Part shown: positions 23,031-36,878 of the stretch, one piece after another
Layout: every line of letters starts with the position of its first letter
How positions within the stretch are numbered: position 1 is the stretch's first letter
Origin: Piezodorus guildinii
Lineage: Eukaryota > Arthropoda > Insecta > Hemiptera > Pentatomidae
Direction of reading: 5' to 3'
Length of the DNA: 64,000 nt
Assembly (NCBI GenBank): GCA_023052935.1
Contig: CM041297.1
Span: 53,053,917 to 53,117,916 of the forward strand
Notes under the pieces: generated by a model
What the model saw: the letters and a program-made list of their open reading frames with translations, nothing else
Databases searched by the model: none
What the model was told of the DNA's origin: nothing
Made by a program: the position numbers and the translations under genes

Positions 23031-24099
23031 TGTGATTTGAAGTTTGATGGTACTCTCTATCTCGTTATTTTTATTTTATTACTTCATTGTCTAATGTTAT
23101 TATTTAATGAAGAATACTCAATGTAAAATATTTTTTTTTTTTTTTAATTCATCAGCAATTATTTAATTCATTTTCGTATTACTTCTGAACAAATACACTA
23201 GTATTTAGCGAAGTAATTCGTGTTTAAAAAAAAAAATTGTAAATGTTTACTTCTTTGATTCTTTATAAACTGTTTGGATTTAAGATACTAATCAAAATAC
23301 TCCAGAAGTTCGCTATCTATTTAGACATGATTTTAAAAACTGGAAGTCATCAAAATTTAAAGTGCACGAATATCAATTTTTTTTCTGTATAAAAGATTTT
23401 ATATTACTAAATATTATTCCTGTTAGCACATGTTTTTCCCGCTACTATATGAACTTTAGAATATAGAAGCACGTATTAATTTTTATTTTATAACGAATTC
23501 AAAAACGAACAAACCAAGATGTGATTTGAGGTTTCAAGGCACTTTCTATACCCTTTTTCTGTAATTTTAGGATCTAATTTATTTTTTAATAATTAAATGC
23601 TCCTTTAAACTTTTTTTTTCTTTAGAAATTAAGAATATTTAATGTAAAATAAAAAATAGAGAGCCTTGTAGTCCATGAGCCAGATGAATGGTTGACTCCC
23701 TCATCGAACGTAATCTGGAAATGTTTTTAAAACATTATTTGTACCATACTTATTACTAAAATACATTTACTTATGTTTTAAAACTCTTAAAACTAAGCTG
23801 CTAATTAATTTGATGAAGTGGTAAATTACGTCCGATTTTCTTGTCCGTCAAACATACGATCAGTTTTAGTTTTAAACAATCTGTTGTGTCTCAAAAATGA
23901 CGAAAATACATTTCTTGCAGATTAGAAACCGTTACTAATGATTGCCAGAATATTAATTAAATTTCTATAGAATTTTAGTTATTACTATAGAATTATTATA
24001 AGTCAATCCAGACATTATTTTAAAAGCTGGAAGTTTTCTCTGGAATATAGCTTATATGACTCTCTACTATTTCCTATACCTAAGCTATTTATGGGTTGT
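23031..24099. repeat. Old AT-rich repeat (R3), diverged duplicate blocks
   Basis: Blocks recur with heavy divergence. ATGTGATTTGAAGTTTGATG at 23031 corresponds to ATGTGATTTGAGGTTTCAAG at 23520, and ACTGGAAGTC at 23339 to GCTGGAAGTTT at about 24024. Segments near 21430-21510 and 23400-23480 also resemble each other. No coding signal. Confidence 0.4.
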
Positions 24100-24111
24100 T
24101 GTCAGCAACAG

Positions 24112-24403
24112 TTTGTTTGTTTGTTTATTTATTTAACGTCACTTTATGCTACTATGGCTAATCGGACGATGCTACAGTGGGAGTCCTAAATTTTGCCTAT
24201 CCAGGTTTTATTAGGATAGGGATCTTTAACGAGTACCTGATATCGCACAGGCTCGGGACCACCTTTTAACGTCACGTCCGAAGGACGGCGTAACTACGGA
24301 TTTTTTACTCCCATTAAAAAATCCTAGGACCACCTGCGGGTTTGAACCCGTGACCTTTAGCATGGGAGGCTGTTACGCTAACCACCCAGCTACAAGTGAT
24401 CCC
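24112..24403 (-). mobile_element. SINE-A, full length with perfect TSD
   Basis: A complete minus-strand copy: tail (AAATAAATAAACAAAC on its own strand), body, and tRNA-like head with B box complement GGGTTTGAACCC near 24338. It is flanked by a perfect 12-bp duplication TGTCAGCAACAG (24100-24111 and 24404-24415). Confidence 0.93.
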
Positions 24404-24864
24404 TGTCAGCAACAGTGAATTTAAATTACCCACATTATATTTTTAATAATTTACTTTTACTTTTAATAACCTAGTATCTGGGGCGATTGAGAAATTTAGC
24501 GGAAAGTTCGATATTCTCGTAACTTATTGAATTTCTTACAAGCACATTTCTTAGAAGAAATAATCTCAAATGGGAAAGAATCTATCCTTGAAACTCCACT
24601 TTCACTAACTCATCGAAAACATTTCCAAAAGTTAAATATTTTCCGATATCCAATTAAGTATTATTTCAATTCTGCTTACTATTTTAGGACATACAATTTT
24701 TGAATTTTTACGGTGGATCTTATTAAAGTCATTGGTATATTTCATACCTAATGTTTTATGAAGTATTTTGAATTACCCTTGTGGAATCGTCTAAAAATAA
24801 GTAGACTCTTCAAGTTGAAAAGACTTGGCAACAAATGGGCTTTATTTCTTTAAATATATTTTGT

Positions 24865-25190
24865 ACTAGATAACCCGACAGACGAGGTCCTGTCTGAACT
24901 ATGTTAACTATGTTCGCTAAGGCGAAATCGGTCAAGCCGTTCACGCGTGATGCCATGACCAAGGAAAGGGGAATCCATTTTTATGTATGTAGAAAAAGTG
25001 ATTATCTAAGGAAATTAAAACAACAAAAAACCAAACGTTCACCCAAGTAACTTTAACCTTTTTTTCTATCATAAGATCCTTTTCCTGACCGATATAAACA
25101 TAAGAAAAAAAGAATTAGAGCAATCGGTCAAGCCATTCACAGGTGTATGATGACTTAGAAAAAGGCGATTCATTGTTTTTATATATATAT
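24865..25190. repeat. Relic of an insect-type dispersed repeat, two related blocks
   Basis: GAAATCGGTCAAGCCGTTCA at about 24925 and GCAATCGGTCAAGCCATTCA at about 25120 are followed by similar text (GTGATGCCATGACC; GTGTATGATGACTTAG). This AATCGGTC-AGCC-TTC string is common in insect dispersed repeats. Family not assigned. Confidence 0.45.
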
Positions 25191-26711
25191 ACAAATATAT
25201 AATTATTTCATTCTCTAAATATATGGAATGTATTCTCAAAGCACTATTACTGTTGCCTTTATTGAGACATATTGTAATATTTCTTAATTATAAAAATTTT
25301 TCATTCTACGATTAAATATATCAAAGATGTTTAAATATATTTTAAATTAAAAGTAGAATATCACAGTAACATTAGAGTTTATCTATATTAATTTACTTTA
25401 GAGTACAAAATATTTTATTTTATTTTTCTGAATTTTTTTATTTATTTTTATTTTTTGTAGGTATCTCCTTCCTGAAGAAAAGATCGTTTTAGCTTATTTA
25501 TTAAAGTTTCTTTATTTAATTTAGTCTGGGCAAAAATGTAATTTATTTTTATTTGATTGTTATTAATTTTTGAATATTTATCTTCAATTTGACGATATTT
25601 AACTTTATTTTTTTATAAAAAAAAAGTATTCGTAAACTTGTATTAAATGATTTTTTTACCTTTATTAATATATTTTTAATTATTTTTGATCTAATGACCC
25701 GAAAGGTAGATTCAGAACAGCAAATAAATAAATAATAAAATAATGAAAACAATTATGTTCGGTGAAACCCAGTTCATATATGTTGGGGAGGGGAGGAAGA
25801 CATATTATGAAATAAATAACTAAACAAAAATACGTAAAACCGGGTAAATTAGTATACCTTTTTTTTTTTTTTTTCTCTAATAAGTCTATATTAGAATAAT
25901 AAATCAAACAAGGAGGAAACAAAATTTTGAAAATTCAAATAAAGTGAATATTTGTATGTCAACATTAAAGTGTATTCAGAATATATTGTTGTAAACACAA
26001 ATATATTTATACTGCATGTATATTTATAGTATATGTAAATAAATATACATATATTTATAAATATAGAAGGCATCCCATTTTACAGCCTTATTTCAGGGTT
26101 CCAGACGAGCGCTTTGTCCATCTATCCTTGCTTGGGTGAGTCTGTATACAAAGGATGGAGTATTAAATGATTTGGAAACTTTAAGGAAATTTCCCGTCTA
26201 ACATTAAAATAAAAAAAAAATAAAACTTTTGTTCTTATCTACTACAATTGCTTTTTAAGGATAATTAAGTATTTTATAGTTAATTTATAAAATATAAAGT
26301 CTTTCCGGGATGACATTTGACATGAGATTTGATATGGAGTTGTATACAAATATTTTTGGTCATAATAAATTGATGAATTTCGAGATCATCAAAGTTCAAA
26401 AGAACAAATATTTTCCTCATTCGTTACAAAAACAAATAGGTCTGGATGCAGTTTGCCGTAGATTAAATTTAGAGCAAAATTGAAGAAATGGACAGATTAT
26501 TCTTTAATTAGATATTAATCTTTTTGTCTATTATTATTATAAATTTTTTTATCTAATATTTCAATGACAAATTAAGAATATTTCCCTTCTTATAATTTAT
26601 CATACGTAATTGAACTGTGTACAGTTTATTTTATACATTTATATTTAATATCAAAGTCATTTAATTTAAAGTTTATATGAAATTTAATATAATGATCATT
26701 GATATTATTTT
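25191..26711. other. AT-rich stretch, no gene seen
   Basis: Long poly-T and poly-A tracts. A few short open frames here are rich in Ile, Tyr and Lys, as expected from base composition alone. Confidence 0.4.
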
Positions 26712-27576
26712 TTACTTTCACTTATTTATATTAGAAACATATATAGGGAAAGTATTGCGATCGTGAAAATTTTCGAGTTCCAGTTTTCAACGGAAATACA
26801 TATTTTAGGGTCCCCGATTCCAAATAACCATGTCCTGTAAAAAGGTCTGTGTGTGTGTGCTAAGTCTAACACGAATTGAAAAGTCGTACGAAACTGAAAT
26901 TTCATATCTAGGATAACTATATACGCCCGAGATGTTACACCAAATGTTTTCATCACAATGAGCTTCTTCAACCAGAAGAGCCACTTTATGCCATGTTTTT
27001 CGCACCTTTATACGATTTTGTCCAAAACGGCTTTGATTAAACACACTCTATCGATGTAAAATTTAATGAGCTTTAATATGGTGTAGGTTTCATTCTGATT
27101 GGAATAGTCTGACAAGCTTAAATACCGAATTCTGTAATTTTATCCCCTAAAGTACCTTTAATTTTGTAGATTTCAAAAAATTTAGATCATCATTTTATTA
27201 GTATTGATGAATAACGGTTAAATATGCATGTTGAGCGAATTTGATAAAAAACTAAAGGAGAAAAGTACAAACATTTTTTTTAACACATTGTATTAATATA
27301 GATGTATAATATACCGTTGGATAGCTAAGATTTTAGAAAAAAATATTATTCAACACAAGGAATTATTAATGTTAATGGTGGGTGATGAAAATCCGATAAA
27401 ACTAACTGATTGTCATAGATGAAAATATAGTAGATTATTTAATAAAACACATGTTTCTATTGAAATTAATTAAATTAATTCTTTTATAATTTATTTCCAT
27501 CCCTAAATGTATTTGAAAATTCTTAAATTTATATTAACAACGGAGGTAAGTGAAAGTCGTGTGCTGCGCGCACCAG
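26712..27576 (+). mobile_element. R1 element, near full length
   Basis: It starts TTACTTTCACTTATTTATA, holds AAAGTATTGCGATCGTGAAA and GGTCCCCGATTCCAAATAAC, and ends GGTAAGTGAAAGTCGTGTGC with TGCGCGCACCAG. Moderately diverged; non-coding. Confidence 0.85.
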
Positions 27577-28540
27577 TTTTTTAGTAATTATGTATTGCCT
27601 ATAGAAGATCCTATTAAATAAAAAATGTTTTATTATTATCCACAACAGTCACCTAAGTTTATTTATACCTTTTTGGTGATGCTACCTTTCGAAAATGTTA
27701 TTTAAATAGTATTTTTATAAAATATTTAGCTATCCAGTGGTCTCTCGTACATATATGTTGCTATTATTATTGTTCCAGTTTTTACACTTCATATTATGCT
27801 AATACTTTATAAATATTAATGTATACAAGTTAGGTTTACTAACTCTTAGATGCGAATGAAAACATTTAAAATTACGAAATTACATTAGGAAGATTTGTCA
27901 TTTAAAATATTTTCTTGTGGATTTTTGCAAAAACTTTATTGTAACATTCAGATATATATCTATCTTAAAATTTCATTTCACTTTTCGTGACCCATGATTT
28001 CTATTCCTGACCGAACACTAATAAACTAACCACTATTGTGGAAAAGTTTGTCACTATATATCGCAGTACTTCCTATATATAGGTTATGAGTGTAAATACA
28101 TATATCTATAAAAAAAAAATTAAAAAAGTCTCTTTCTCCTCTTATAAAATTAAGAAATTTGAAAATTTAATTAATTAGTGTAATACAAGTTTATTTTATG
28201 ATCATCACAACATTGAATTAATTTTTTTTTTTTTTATAACCGAATAATAATTTTTTTGTTTGTTTTGTTTTTAGTTACACTGTTAGAATAACTCCAAGTT
28301 TTTTCTGTAATTGGGCAGATAATGTTTTTAATTTTCATTCAAAGACACACGTCCGCCATTTTCAAATTTTATAAATGCTTACGAAATTTGATTGCAGATT
28401 TTATACCCTTTTATAATAAAAGATGAATATGTTCATATATAGATAAAATGCTAAGGGTTTTATCGAAATATTTTATTAAAAATTGGCCTAAAATTTTCAA
28501 GCTCACTTTAACATCAATAAGATCTAAACTCTCTACTTGG
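27577..28540. other. No gene seen
   Basis: AT-rich, no recognisable repeat or coding signal. Confidence 0.35.
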
Positions 28541-28965
28541 CCCTCCTATGATAGCACTATATGTTAACAATGTTCGTTATTGTACAAAATATGTGAACAA
28601 CATTGTCATATTTCTTAAATTCTACTGATCCGAAAAAAAACTGGCGCCCGAATCTGCCCTCATCCCCGTTGTGCCTAAGCGGTTTTTGCATACAGCAGTC
28701 CTTGTTCATGCTTGATTGTATAAACATTTTATGCCTAGCAACAAAGAAACAAACGGTAATATATTTGTTTATATCATTAGTTACTTTTTTAAGAAAAAAA
28801 AAAATCTTCTTTTCTCTTTTATATCTCTCTATATAAAATGATAATGCGATTCTTGATTTCCGTTAACTCCTTCCAAACCACGCTACGGATATTTATAACG
28901 TTTTCACTATTATTTAAGGCATTCTTTCCTAAAGGTTTATAAGTAAAATACTTAGGAATTCAGTT
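28541..28965 (+). mobile_element. R2 repeat with its upstream companion block
   Basis: The block with GCATACAGCAGTCCTTGTTC, ATGCCTAGCAACAAAGAAAC and GGTAATATATTTGTTTATAT recurs at 54640-54880 in the same orientation. Each is followed by the R2 start (CTATATAAAATGATAATGCG, then TTTCCGTTAACTCC). Here R2 is cut short and R1 begins at about 28966. The switch falls within a TTTTACTTT string shared by R1 and R2. Confidence 0.65.
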
Positions 28966-29722
28966 TTACTTTATAAAAATATTGCGATCGAGAAAATTTT
29001 CGAATTCCAGTTTACAACGGAAATACACGTTTTAGGGTTCCCTAAGTCCAAATGACCAAGTCTCGCAAGAAGGTCTAAGTGTGTGTCCGTGTGTGGTAAA
29101 TCTGTAATTTTATATTTAAAACAACTATACGCCCGAAATGTTACAGCAACTTTTTCATGAGAAATCGGCTAACCAGAAGAGTAACTTTAAACTATGAATT
29201 TTGCACCTATTAACGATTTTCTCAAAAACGGCTCTAACGATTTTGATTAAACTCGCTATAGCGACGTAAAATTGGACGGGCTTTTATATCATGTAGGTTT
29301 CTTTCTGATTGAAATATTCTGATAGGGCTTAGATAGCAATATTTTCAATTTTCTTCCTCTGAAGTATCTTTGATTTTGAAGATTTAAAAAAATTAGGCAC
29401 ATCATCTTATCAGCATTCATAAATAACAACTAAATATGGAAGTTGAGCGAATTTGATTTTTTTTAATAATAAGAACAGTAATATAGACGTATAATATACC
29501 GTTAGAAAGAGAGCAATTTTAGAAAAAAATATTAACTGATACACGTTGTAAAAGGTAATATAAAGTAACGAATGTGAAATGAACTTATTACTTATTAACA
29601 TTTTAATATAGTTATATTATTTAATCAACCTAAAATATTTTTCAAATCGAAGTATATTTAATAATTTTTAAATTAATATTAACAGTCACGGTAAGTGAAA
29701 GTCGTGTGTTGCCCGCACCAGA
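28966..29722 (+). mobile_element. R1 element, near full length
   Basis: ATATTGCGATCGAGAAAATT to GGTAAGTGAAAGTCGTGTG and TTGCCCGCACCAGA. It resembles the copy at 3859-4735 in its internal details. It ends about 250 bp upstream of the lysozyme promoter. Confidence 0.85.
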
Positions 29723-29970
29723 TTCGTTTTCTTCTCTATCTACATATAAATTCATCTCCAGATTCTTGGTTTCTGCGATAAACTCTAAATCGGTTGAATG
29801 TGCATTTTTAAACCCCAAATTTTATCACATTAAAATTGAATCCGAGCGAAGCAGGGGTAGTTATTTAACTAAAGTTTAGATAATTAATTAATACTTAGTG
29901 TATTGTGATGGTGGCTTTTGGTTAAGCATTGCTTTGTGACCAGGGTACCGTTCGGCGTACCCCCACTCGC

Positions 29971-30029
29971 TGACGTCAGGCGGTCAGACTATATACTGAC
30001 CTCGGCGGGCGAAGCCAACAGTCTTCAAG
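29971..30029 (+). promoter_or_regulatory. Core promoter of the lysozyme gene (CRE, TATA, initiator)
   Basis: A CRE palindrome TGACGTCA lies at 29971-29978. TATATA lies at 29990-29995 and an initiator-like ACAGTC at about 30018-30023, about 30 bp downstream. Transcription from near 30020 would give a 5'UTR of only about 10 nt before the ATG. The region is GC-richer than its surroundings. The elements are read directly; their function is inferred from spacing. Confidence 0.6.
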
Positions 30030-30084
30030 ATGATCTTCCAGTGTGCCATCCTTCCAGCAATTCTTTTCGCTACTTCAGCCTTCG
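30030..30084 (+). CDS. Lysozyme exon 1 (signal peptide)
   Basis: It starts at an ATG with a good context (TTCAAGATG) and encodes MIFQCAILPAILFATSAF plus one base of the next codon. The donor GTAAGG follows at 30085. The split codon is completed by GG at the start of exon 2. An alternative upstream or internal signal exon elsewhere in intron 1 cannot be excluded, but none as good was seen. Confidence 0.75.
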
Positions 30085-33000
30085 GTAAGGCACACAGATA
30101 ACCTTTAAAATAAAATAACACTAATTTAAAATAAGACAAAAAAGCTAAACATTAACACCTGCTTATATATCTCAATATATTAGATAAATGGAGAAAAGAC
30201 TTTTAAAACAAATACATTTTTTTCCCTTTGTTTATTTTAGAACTTATTACCTGTACTTACCGATATTTTAGTACTCTTTCAGTTTAAAAGAGAGCAGCAA
30301 TTTATTATTTTTTGTAATTTTTCTCCTTAGAACAATGAGACGATGATTTTCTACGGCATCCGGGTTTGTTTTAAAATACTTATATGAAAAGTCATATATC
30401 TTTTTTTTTTATTAGTGTTATCATTTTACATACATAAACATCGAGTGTTCATAACTTAATGTGCTTAAAACAACTTTATACCAACTCGTACGATTTATTT
30501 TATTGCCTACTATCTTTTCCATATTATTATGGCTTTCAACAGTATATTATACGGCTATGTTACTACTTTTATTTCAGGAATAATATTTTGATGACTTGGT
30601 TACGGAAAATGTATTTTTCCCGTTAGAAAAAAAGCTAAATTGCAATGTATTTTACTTATAAACATTGAGGTAACAATGCCCTTAATAATGGTGAAAACCT
30701 AATCAAAATCGTTTGTGTTTTAAAGGGAGTTAGCGGATACCAAAATCATTTTGTATATATAGAGATATATTTTTTTTTCTTTTTTAGTCCTAATTTTCTA
30801 AATGAAAGAGTCTTTAAAAAAAGCGAAAAAATACAGGGCTGCTTTTATTATATTTACTTCTCTATCTAAACATTCAAAATTAAAATAAAATGAAAAAGTC
30901 TTACATCATCATTCTTATATATCTCCAGATGTGGTGGTAAACTGGAAAAGAATTTTGTTTAAAATTGATTTCATTACAAAATTTGAATTTGATTTTCTAT
31001 TTTATTAAATTCCAATACAACAGCATAGCATTTTTTTTTCTTTTTTGGGGAGGGAGGGAGAGAGAAAAAGAGGGATTATTTTTTCTCGCCAAAATAATGA
31101 GACGATGATATTCAACTACATCCGGATTTGTTTTGAAATAAATATATAAACAATTTATATACACTTTTTTTTTTGTGGTATTTTTCTTCTCCCGTAGTTT
31201 TAACATGAAAGTGTCCTTAAAAAAAGGGGGTCAGGCTTGTCTTTCTTCTTTATCAAAATATTTAAGATTAACATAATATGAAAAAGTCTAATATCACCTG
31301 CTTAGATATCTCCAGATGAGGGATAAACTGGAAATTGTTTTTAACTTCTTCATAATTTGACTTTGTTCTTATATTTTATTAAATTCTCATACAAAAGCAT
31401 ATCAAATTTTTTTTTTTTTTTTTTTTTTTTCTTTTTTTTCTAAGGGAGAGGGAGAGTGTTTTTTCGCATCAGAATAAAGAGACGAAGATTTTCTACTAGA
31501 TCTAGGCATGTTTTAAAATAAATATATAAAATATTACGTAGTTTTTTTTTTCTCCGTCTTATTCTTCTAAGCACCTCTCGTAGTATTAACGTAGAAATTT
31601 TTCATTAAAAAAAAACTGAACTGTCTTTAATCTCTTACTCCCTATCTAATATTCAAAATAACGACTTAATTTTCCAAGTGCTACAACAATTGATAGTCCC
31701 TCAAGTCACACCTTTCCCAATTTTATATTTTATTAATACGATTCTAAATTACTATTAAACAATTATAAAAATATATCCAGAAAATGTATTTATAAAGGAA
31801 TAGAAAATAATCTATTGTATGAAAGTAACCTGATCAAAATAAAACAAATAGCGTTGAATTTTTAATGAGGTTTTGTTTACGATTACTTGTCTATATGTTA
31901 AAAAAAAAATTGGTGCGGGCAACACACGACTTTCACTTACCTCCATTTTTTAAATCTAATACAGTTAGAGATAAAAATATGTGAAACTATTAAAGAATTA
32001 ATTAAATTAAATTTCTATATAAACATGTGTTTTATTAAAAAATTTATTATATTAATATCAAAAACAATTACTTAGTTTTATCGGCTTTATATCACTCTCT
32101 ATTAACTTTTAAAAGCTTGTGTATGAGATAATATTTTTTATAAAATCTTTAGCTTTCTAACGGTGTATCATACATGTATATTACTGTTCTTATGTTCAAA
32201 AACGAAAAATTGCATTAAAAAAATATTTTTTCTGTTTTCTCCTTTACTTTGGCATCGAATTCATTAAATTTTTATATTTACCTTTTTTTCATCCGTGGTA
32301 ACAAGATAATATACCTAAATGATATTAAAGCCCATTAAATTTTACATCGATATAGCGAGTTTAATCAAAATCGTCGGAACCGTTTTTGAGAAAATCGATA
32401 AAAGGTGCAAAATGCATGGTATAAAATGGCTCTTCTTGGTAAGCTCATTTGGATAAAAAAGGTTTTGTAACGTCTCGGGCGTATAGTTGTCTTAAATATG
32501 AAATTTCAGTTTCATAGGACTTACCGTTTCCACACGGGAGTTACCACATACAGGCCTTTTTGCGGGACTTGGTTATTTGGACCCAGGGAACCCTAAAATG
32601 TGTATTTCCGTTGAAAACTGGAATTCGAAAATTTTCACGATCGCAATACTTTCCCTTACTATATATAGTAAGGGAAAAAAAAAATAAATAGTTTAAATAC
32701 TATCAAGTAATCGAGCCAGAACATCTGCCTATGAGGTTACGGTTTTAGTTGAATTGTAATTATTTTTTTGATAGTTACGACGAAGATTCCTAAAATTGAT
32801 ATTAAAAATAATAAAATTCTTTTTTTTTTCTTTCTAATACCCATTTGATATCAGTTTTGGTTTTCTTTCATTTTTAATCTTAAATCCTTGTCCTGTGTCC
32901 ACAGTATATTTTAATGAATTGTGGTGTGGTTACTTCATTGCATTTGATTATTCCTGTGGACGGGTCTAAATGCTTGTAAAATTAGCTCTACATCAGTACG

Positions 33001-36000
33001 TTTTGATTATTGCAAAAATAATCAATCATAAAGTTTTTTCTAAAATGATACTTATTTTTGCAAAAATATTGAAAGATTTTAGAACTTACGAATTTTCAAC
33101 TGTAAAATCGGTAATGCATTGAACATATGAAATCTCTTACAGCTACCACTATACAGGTATTCCGACATTCTTGAATAAATTAAAACCGACGTTTTTAAAT
33201 GGATGTGAAATTCAAACACAAATACAATTATGTTAAATTTTGTATGGTTACTAGTTTATTTGGTTTTCTAAGATTATTGTTAATTTCAAACAGGACCGAT
33301 TTTCACGTTAATTAAAGTTTACATGAAACTGGATAATTTTTCTAAATGGCTGTGTTTTCTCACAACGATACTATTAAATTAAAAATAAATAAACAACATA
33401 ATAATTCATATTTTAAAATTCAAAGAACCCTTACTAAGGGCATCTCTGACAGGTATGTCAATTATTTATCCTTTAAATATATTTCAAGCGATATAATAAA
33501 AATTAATCATGTAGTTCTATAATTATTTCACTGTAAAATAAAGACAAATAAAAAACATATATACGTCTTCATAAATATAATGATGAGGACATCATCTGAG
33601 GAAATGATATGTTTTATTCTAATGACAGGCAAGGAATTCCCGTAACAAATCAATGGAAATCTGATTATTTTAGGAAATTTCAGGATAGATGAAAAATCTT
33701 CTGACGAAATAGAAAATTATTGTTTTACAAAATTAGTGGTTTGTCGTAATTTAGCATTGCGTAACAAAACTTGAACTTGGGATACGATAGTAGAAAAAGT
33801 AATGGTTTACCTATCTTCAATTCTTATTTATATAATGAAAAGTAAATTAACTAACATTCTAATGTTATGTTTGTATTTTTTATTTTTTTTTTTGGTTTTA
33901 AAGAGGACCGAAAATTGGAGTGGGGAATGATTTTTTTTTCCGGGATTTTTTTTTTTGTTAAAAACACTCGTAATTTTGTTCTCTATCATCGAAAATAATG
34001 GAGTTGCAAGCGTACTTATAGGCAAGATTTCAGTTTTTTCCTTTTTCTTTTTTTAGGTTTATCGCACCTCACTAATTCTATAACTCTATACATATTTTTC
34101 TCTATCTTCAAAAATAACTGAGTTATGGGCGTATTAATAAGTAAATTTTGATTTATTTTTCTTTTCTTTTTTTCTCATTTTTATAATTATTCACGGTCAT
34201 TTGGTTAAAAAACACCAATAAATTTCTTTTCTGTCTTCAAAAATAACTGAGATATTGAATTAAATCACTTTTAATCGGCCGCCATTTTAAAAATAAGCAG
34301 CTGATATCATCCCTAGTATTTTTGTGGCGTACTTATATACTTATTTTTTATTTTATTATATTTGATTTTTATTTATTTTATTTTATTTTTTTTGTCGATT
34401 ACAAAGTTTCGTTATTGAAAATAATAAACTTAAAAGATAAGAACCAATAGGCGATCATACACAAGGTGATTTATAATTTTCATGGAGTTCAGGATTATAT
34501 TTTCGGTAAAAATTACTATATCTTAAATACTGTATTAAAAGTATACCTGTTACATTACTAGTAAAAGATATACTTGTATTGTCATTTATCGGGTTTAAAA
34601 AAGTTGCTGACGCCTGTAACTCTGTTTGATTATTTTTTCTTTTTTTTTTTATAGAACTATTAGAATCCTCAATTAATGAGGCAAGACAGTGATTCCTAGT
34701 CACGTATTTTCGCTCCTGAGGGACAGAAATAGATGTTTGGTTCTTAGAAACTACTTATTCTCTTCCAGAGAAAAGTTGTTTACGAAGAGGCTACCTCTTT
34801 TCAATGGGTACATTAGCTCTCAAGGATTAGCATTATTTAAATTTCCGAGCTGTTATATGATCGTATAAACATGAATATATAATTGTTCTGTAGTCGTTTT
34901 TACAATAGTCTCAATCAAAATAAATAATATAATTGCAAGTAGTAAAACCTCATGTTAATTATAGTAACGATGTTGATTTTCTCTTTAAGTCCTGCTTCCG
35001 TAAGTTTCAATATTCCTTTGCAGTTTAAATAATAATTAGGTTTAGTGACCCCAAAGGTTCAACGCCGGTACCACCAAGCACTACCTACACCAGTGGTTCC
35101 CAACAAAAAAATTTCATCCTATCAGTAAAATGGCAAGGACTCCCTAAATTCAAAATGTATTTTCTTTCTTTCCAATTTTTTTATTATTTTTTTTGCGAGT
35201 GTTAATTATCCATGTTTTTCCTACATAAATGTATATACGCCTTATTTGTGTTTATTATTTTTTTTCGCATCTAAATACAAATTAATTTTATTGTTTTCTT
35301 GGCCAGACATAAATATTAATGTTATTCTTAAGGGACATAGTCCCAGAATAAAGTGTTATTACTATTATTATTGAAACATCTCCTTCCTCTGTACCTCTAC
35401 AACCCATAAAGAGTCTTGGGATCAGCACATATGGGGATTCGTAGTGTTTCTATGCCAACGGCCTTCCAATGAGGTGATTGGTCGAGTTCACGCTCAGCCG
35501 CCAGGTTTTTCCCCATTTTTGAGTACCCACTTTATAGAAGCTGGGTATGCCCCAGGAGGGTCTCCATGCCGTATGATATGGACACCCGGGATTCGAACCC
35601 GGAAACCCGGAGAACAGTAGAATTGTGCTCTATCCACTAGCCACGCCGTTCCCATAACATTAAAAACAATACTAGATTTAAATTAAGAAATAAACAAGTA
35701 AATTGGTTTAAAACCCTAATTATTTTCTAAAAGTAAAAGTACCGGTTTCAAATAATTATATTAAATTTATGGTCCATCCGACAAACAGAACCCTTTGTTG
35801 TTCATATGATGGATTAACGACCTTATGCCCTCAGTTAAAATTAATATTTAAGCATATATGTGGTATATGCTAGACTCAGGCTCTAAGATCTTACCAGAAT
35901 CCGTAAAAAATTATTCTCAGTGAATTACTAAAATTTAGAAACATAGTAAATGTAAAGGTACCTATTTACTATCACGCCTAATTCGGGAGCGGCGTGGTCT

Positions 36001-36806
36001 ATTGCATAGAGAGCTAGTCTACTGTTTTCCGGGTCCTGGGTTCGAATATCGGAATATATTTATAGAAAATATTTTGAGAAGAATATATGTTGTCACTTTT
36101 AACATTGTATGTTTTTCTTTATTGAAGCCGCTTCTGGAGTTTTCTAACAAAAAAGAAATGCTTTATCTATTGGTTTGATTAATAGATCGATGTGGTCTAG
36201 TGGATAGAAGACTAGAATACTGGACTATTGTTCTCCGAATCCCGGATATAGCAGAATAATTATGTATCGAGTATAGATAATTTAAGATAAAGGTCAAATA
36301 TGTAGGATACTTCGCTGTAAATATACTTCACCACTACTTTATTAGAATGCATGACGTTTAGGATATAATGCCATCTTATGGTGCAAGAATGATTTTGTTT
36401 ATCATCAATAGGCGTTTAATATTGATGTACAAAGTTATATCAACTTTTCCATTTACTGTTATTTTTAAATTGTTGTATTTTTTGTAATTTTTTAAAGAAT
36501 TTAATCTTACCATAGATTATAATTTTATTGTTCTGAGATCGATTACTATTAAGGAAATCATATTTGTACTTTCAGATAAAATAATTGTACTTGCGCCAGA
36601 AGATGCGATTTATTGCCGAAACGTTGTGCATTTTAATAAAATAGTGGTGAAATATAATTACAGCCTCCAATTCTATATTTGACTTTGACTTTCACCTTAA
36701 ATTATTTACACTCGATAAATAATTCTGCCATACCTGGAATCAGGAGAACAGTATTGTAGTTGTATAGTGCACTATCCACTAGATCTCATCGATCTATTAA
36801 TAAAAG

Positions 36807-36878
<72 letters not shown>
